From positions 1,240 to 15,938 of the forward strand of contig JAJYEB010000007.1 of the NCBI GenBank assembly GCA_021790375.1: a stretch of 14,699 nt of DNA, given 5' to 3'. This document shows, piece after piece, positions 13,190 to 14,699 of this stretch; within the stretch, counting starts at the first letter, position 1; each line of letters begins with the position of its first letter. Both the position numbers and the translations under genes were made by a program. This DNA comes from Chloroflexota bacterium. Its GTDB lineage: Bacteria > Chloroflexota > Limnocylindria > Limnocylindrales > CSP1-4. Under the pieces are notes generated by a model that was not told the origin of the DNA, did no database searches, and saw only the letters and a list, made by a program, of their open reading frames with translations.

Positions 13190-14699
13190 ATGACGTCGCC
13201 CCGCACCGCGACCCCCGACAGGGCCACCCTGGTCCCGGCCATCACCGTCCGCGGCACCCACGGCGCGGTCGCCTCGCCGCACGCGCTCGCCACCGAGGCT
13301 GGACTCGGCGTGCTCCGCGCGGGTGGCAGTGCGGTCGACGCCGCCATCGCCACGAACGCGGCGCTCTCGGTCGTCAACAGCTACATGTGCGGCCTGGGCG
13401 GCGACGCCTTCTGGCTGATCTGGACCCCGGCTCAGGGGCTGGAGGCCCTCAACGGGAGCGGCCGGTCGGCGGCGACGGCCACCATCGAGGCGGCACGGTC
13501 GGCAGGCCTTGCGACGATGCCGGAGCGCGGGCCCTGGACCGTGACCGTCCCGGGCGCCATTCGATCCTGGGGCGACGCACACCAGCGGCACGGCCGACTC
13601 GCCTGGCCCGACCTGTTCGCCCCGGCGATCGAGCTGGCCGACGGCTTCGCGGCCAGCCCCACCTGGTGCGCCACGATCGAGCGCGCCACCGGCCTGTTCG
13701 GCACCGACTCCGACTGGGCACGGGCGTTCCGGCCGCACGCCCGCCCCTGGAGGGTCGGGGAGCGGGTGGCCCTGCCCGCGCTCGCGGGCACGCTGCGGCG
13801 GCTCGCGGCCGAGGGACCGGGCGACGCCTACGACGGCGCCCTCGCCCGGCAGGCGGCCGGCTACCTCGAGCGCGCCGGGTCGCCGTTACGGACCGCGGAC
13901 CTCGCCGCCCACGCGTCCACGTGGGGCGACCCCATCCGCGTGAGGTACCGGGGCGCCGAGGCCACCTCCCACCCCCCGAACAGCTCGGGCGCAGTGGCAC
14001 TCGAGCTGCTGCAGATCCTCGCGGCATTCGACCCGCCCGCGCCGTCGTCGTTCGGGCCCCACGGTGTCACCGATGGCCGCTGGGTGCACCTCGCGCTAGA
14101 GGCGGCGCGCCTGGCGATCGCCGATCGCGACACCTGGCTCACCGACCCGGAGGCAATGGCAGAGGGGGTCCTCGGCATGCTGCTCGACCCGCGCCGCGCG
14201 GCGGAGCTGGCCGGCCGCATCGATCCCGTCCGCGCGACGCCACCCCGCCCCCTCGCGGGGCCCCGTGGCGGAGGCACCGTCTACCTCGCCACCGCCGACT
14301 CGGCGGGCGGGGCCGTCAGCCTCATCGAGTCGAACTACAGCGGCTTCGGCTCCGGCCTGGTGGACCCCGCCACCGGCATCGCCTACCAGAACCGGGGCGC
14401 GTTCTTCTCGCTCGACCCGGGCCACGCGAACGCGCTGGCGCCCCGGAAGCGGACCATGCACACGCTGACGCCGGGCATGCTCTTCCGGGACGGCCGGCCG
14501 TGGATCGTCCACGGGTCGATGGGCGGCGAGATCCAGCCGCAGGTCTTCGCCCAGTTCGTGTCGGCGGTGGTGGACGGGGAGCGGGCGATCGCCGACGCGG
14601 TCGCCGCGCCGAGGTTCGCCGCCGACGCCGACCGGCACTACGCGCCTCCGGCGGTCACGCGGCTGGAGGGCGGCATGCTCCGGGAGGTCGGCGAGGTCC
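13190..14699 (+). CDS. ggt: Gamma-glutamyltranspeptidase-family Ntn hydrolase, 3' end missing
   Basis: The reading frame stays open from the ATG at 13190 to the right edge, giving 503 residues of a protein normally about 530-580 long. GGTs cleave themselves into two subunits and then transfer or hydrolyse gamma-glutamyl groups, for example from glutathione. HGAVASPHALATEAGLGVL (24-42) and GGSAVDAAIATNAALSVVN (45-63) are the large-subunit start motifs, with MCGLGGDAF at 66-74. T363 in GGGTVYLATAD is the likely nucleophile, so cleavage would be between G362 and T363. SNYSGFGSG (381-389), YQNRGAFFSL (399-408) and HGSMGGEIQPQVFAQ (441-455) follow. There is no signal peptide, unlike secreted GGTs, so a cytoplasmic enzyme is likely; an acylase acting on another amide is an alternative. 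It carries one rare TTA leucine codon at 13886-13888. It is divergent from the MetE-like pair. Confidence 0.88.
   Translation, partial: MTSPRTATPDRATLVPAITVRGTHGAVASPHALATEAGLGVLRAGGSAVDAAIATNAALSVVNSYMCGLGGDAFWLIWTPAQGLEALNGSGRSAATATIEAARSAGLATMPERGPWTVTVPGAIRSWGDAHQRHGRLAWPDLFAPAIELADGFAASPTWCATIERATGLFGTDSDWARAFRPHARPWRVGERVALPALAGTLRRLAAEGPGDAYDGALARQAAGYLERAGSPLRTADLAAHASTWGDPIRVRYRGAEATSHPPNSSGAVALELLQILAAFDPPAPSSFGPHGVTDGRWVHLALEAARLAIADRDTWLTDPEAMAEGVLGMLLDPRRAAELAGRIDPVRATPPRPLAGPRGGGTVYLATADSAGGAVSLIESNYSGFGSGLVDPATGIAYQNRGAFFSLDPGHANALAPRKRTMHTLTPGMLFRDGRPWIVHGSMGGEIQPQVFAQFVSAVVDGERAIADAVAAPRFAADADRHYAPPAVTRLEGGMLREVGEV

Noticed and set aside
13886..13888. A TTA leucine codon in the transpeptidase gene as a bldA-type control
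   Set aside because: It is one rare codon, and nothing shows that the organism has the Streptomyces-type TTA regulation.

Overview
The window is very GC-rich DNA, dense with genes, that uses GTG as well as ATG starts and many 4-base stop/start overlaps. Its AAA+/VWA pair resembles, from memory, the mycobacterial pair Rv0958/Rv0959. I infer a high-GC terrabacterial lineage such as Chloroflexota or Actinomycetota, probably from an uncultured organism; the sequence does not let me go further. I saw no RNA gene, insertion sequence, CRISPR array or origin. No gene-free stretch exceeds about 180 bases.

Bases 1-3515 (plus strand) form a polyamine-type uptake and catabolism block: the 3' end of a PotB-like ABC permease, a complete PotC-like permease, a three-domain MerR/XRE/cupin regulator and a class III aminotransferase. 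All are tightly spaced or overlapping, so they are probably one operon whose ATPase and binding-protein genes would lie off the left edge. The PotB-like protein carries a 47-residue glycine-zipper insertion in the middle of its EAA coupling loop. A GC-rich hairpin separates this block from a convergent, extended class II aldolase gene (3576-4988, minus).

Bases 5169-10019 (minus) hold a three-gene unit. In transcription order it contains a protein that looks like a secretion ATPase with a ruined P-loop, a MoxR/magnesium-chelatase-type AAA+ ATPase (4-base overlap) and a large VWA protein with an intact MIDAS motif. A good promoter (TTGACG, 17 bases, TACGCT) lies just upstream. AAA+/VWA pairs of this general kind act as remodelling or metal-insertion chaperones; the third partner is the unexplained part.

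Bases 10097-13007 (minus) hold a metallo-beta-lactamase-fold hydrolase and, upstream, two overlapping single-domain MetE homologues. One has all four zinc ligands and the other has lost three of them, so the pair looks like a methionine synthase split into a catalytic and a non-catalytic subunit. A 182-base divergent region separates them from a gamma-glutamyltranspeptidase-family gene (13190 onward, plus) that has no signal peptide or Shine-Dalgarno sequence and runs off the right edge.
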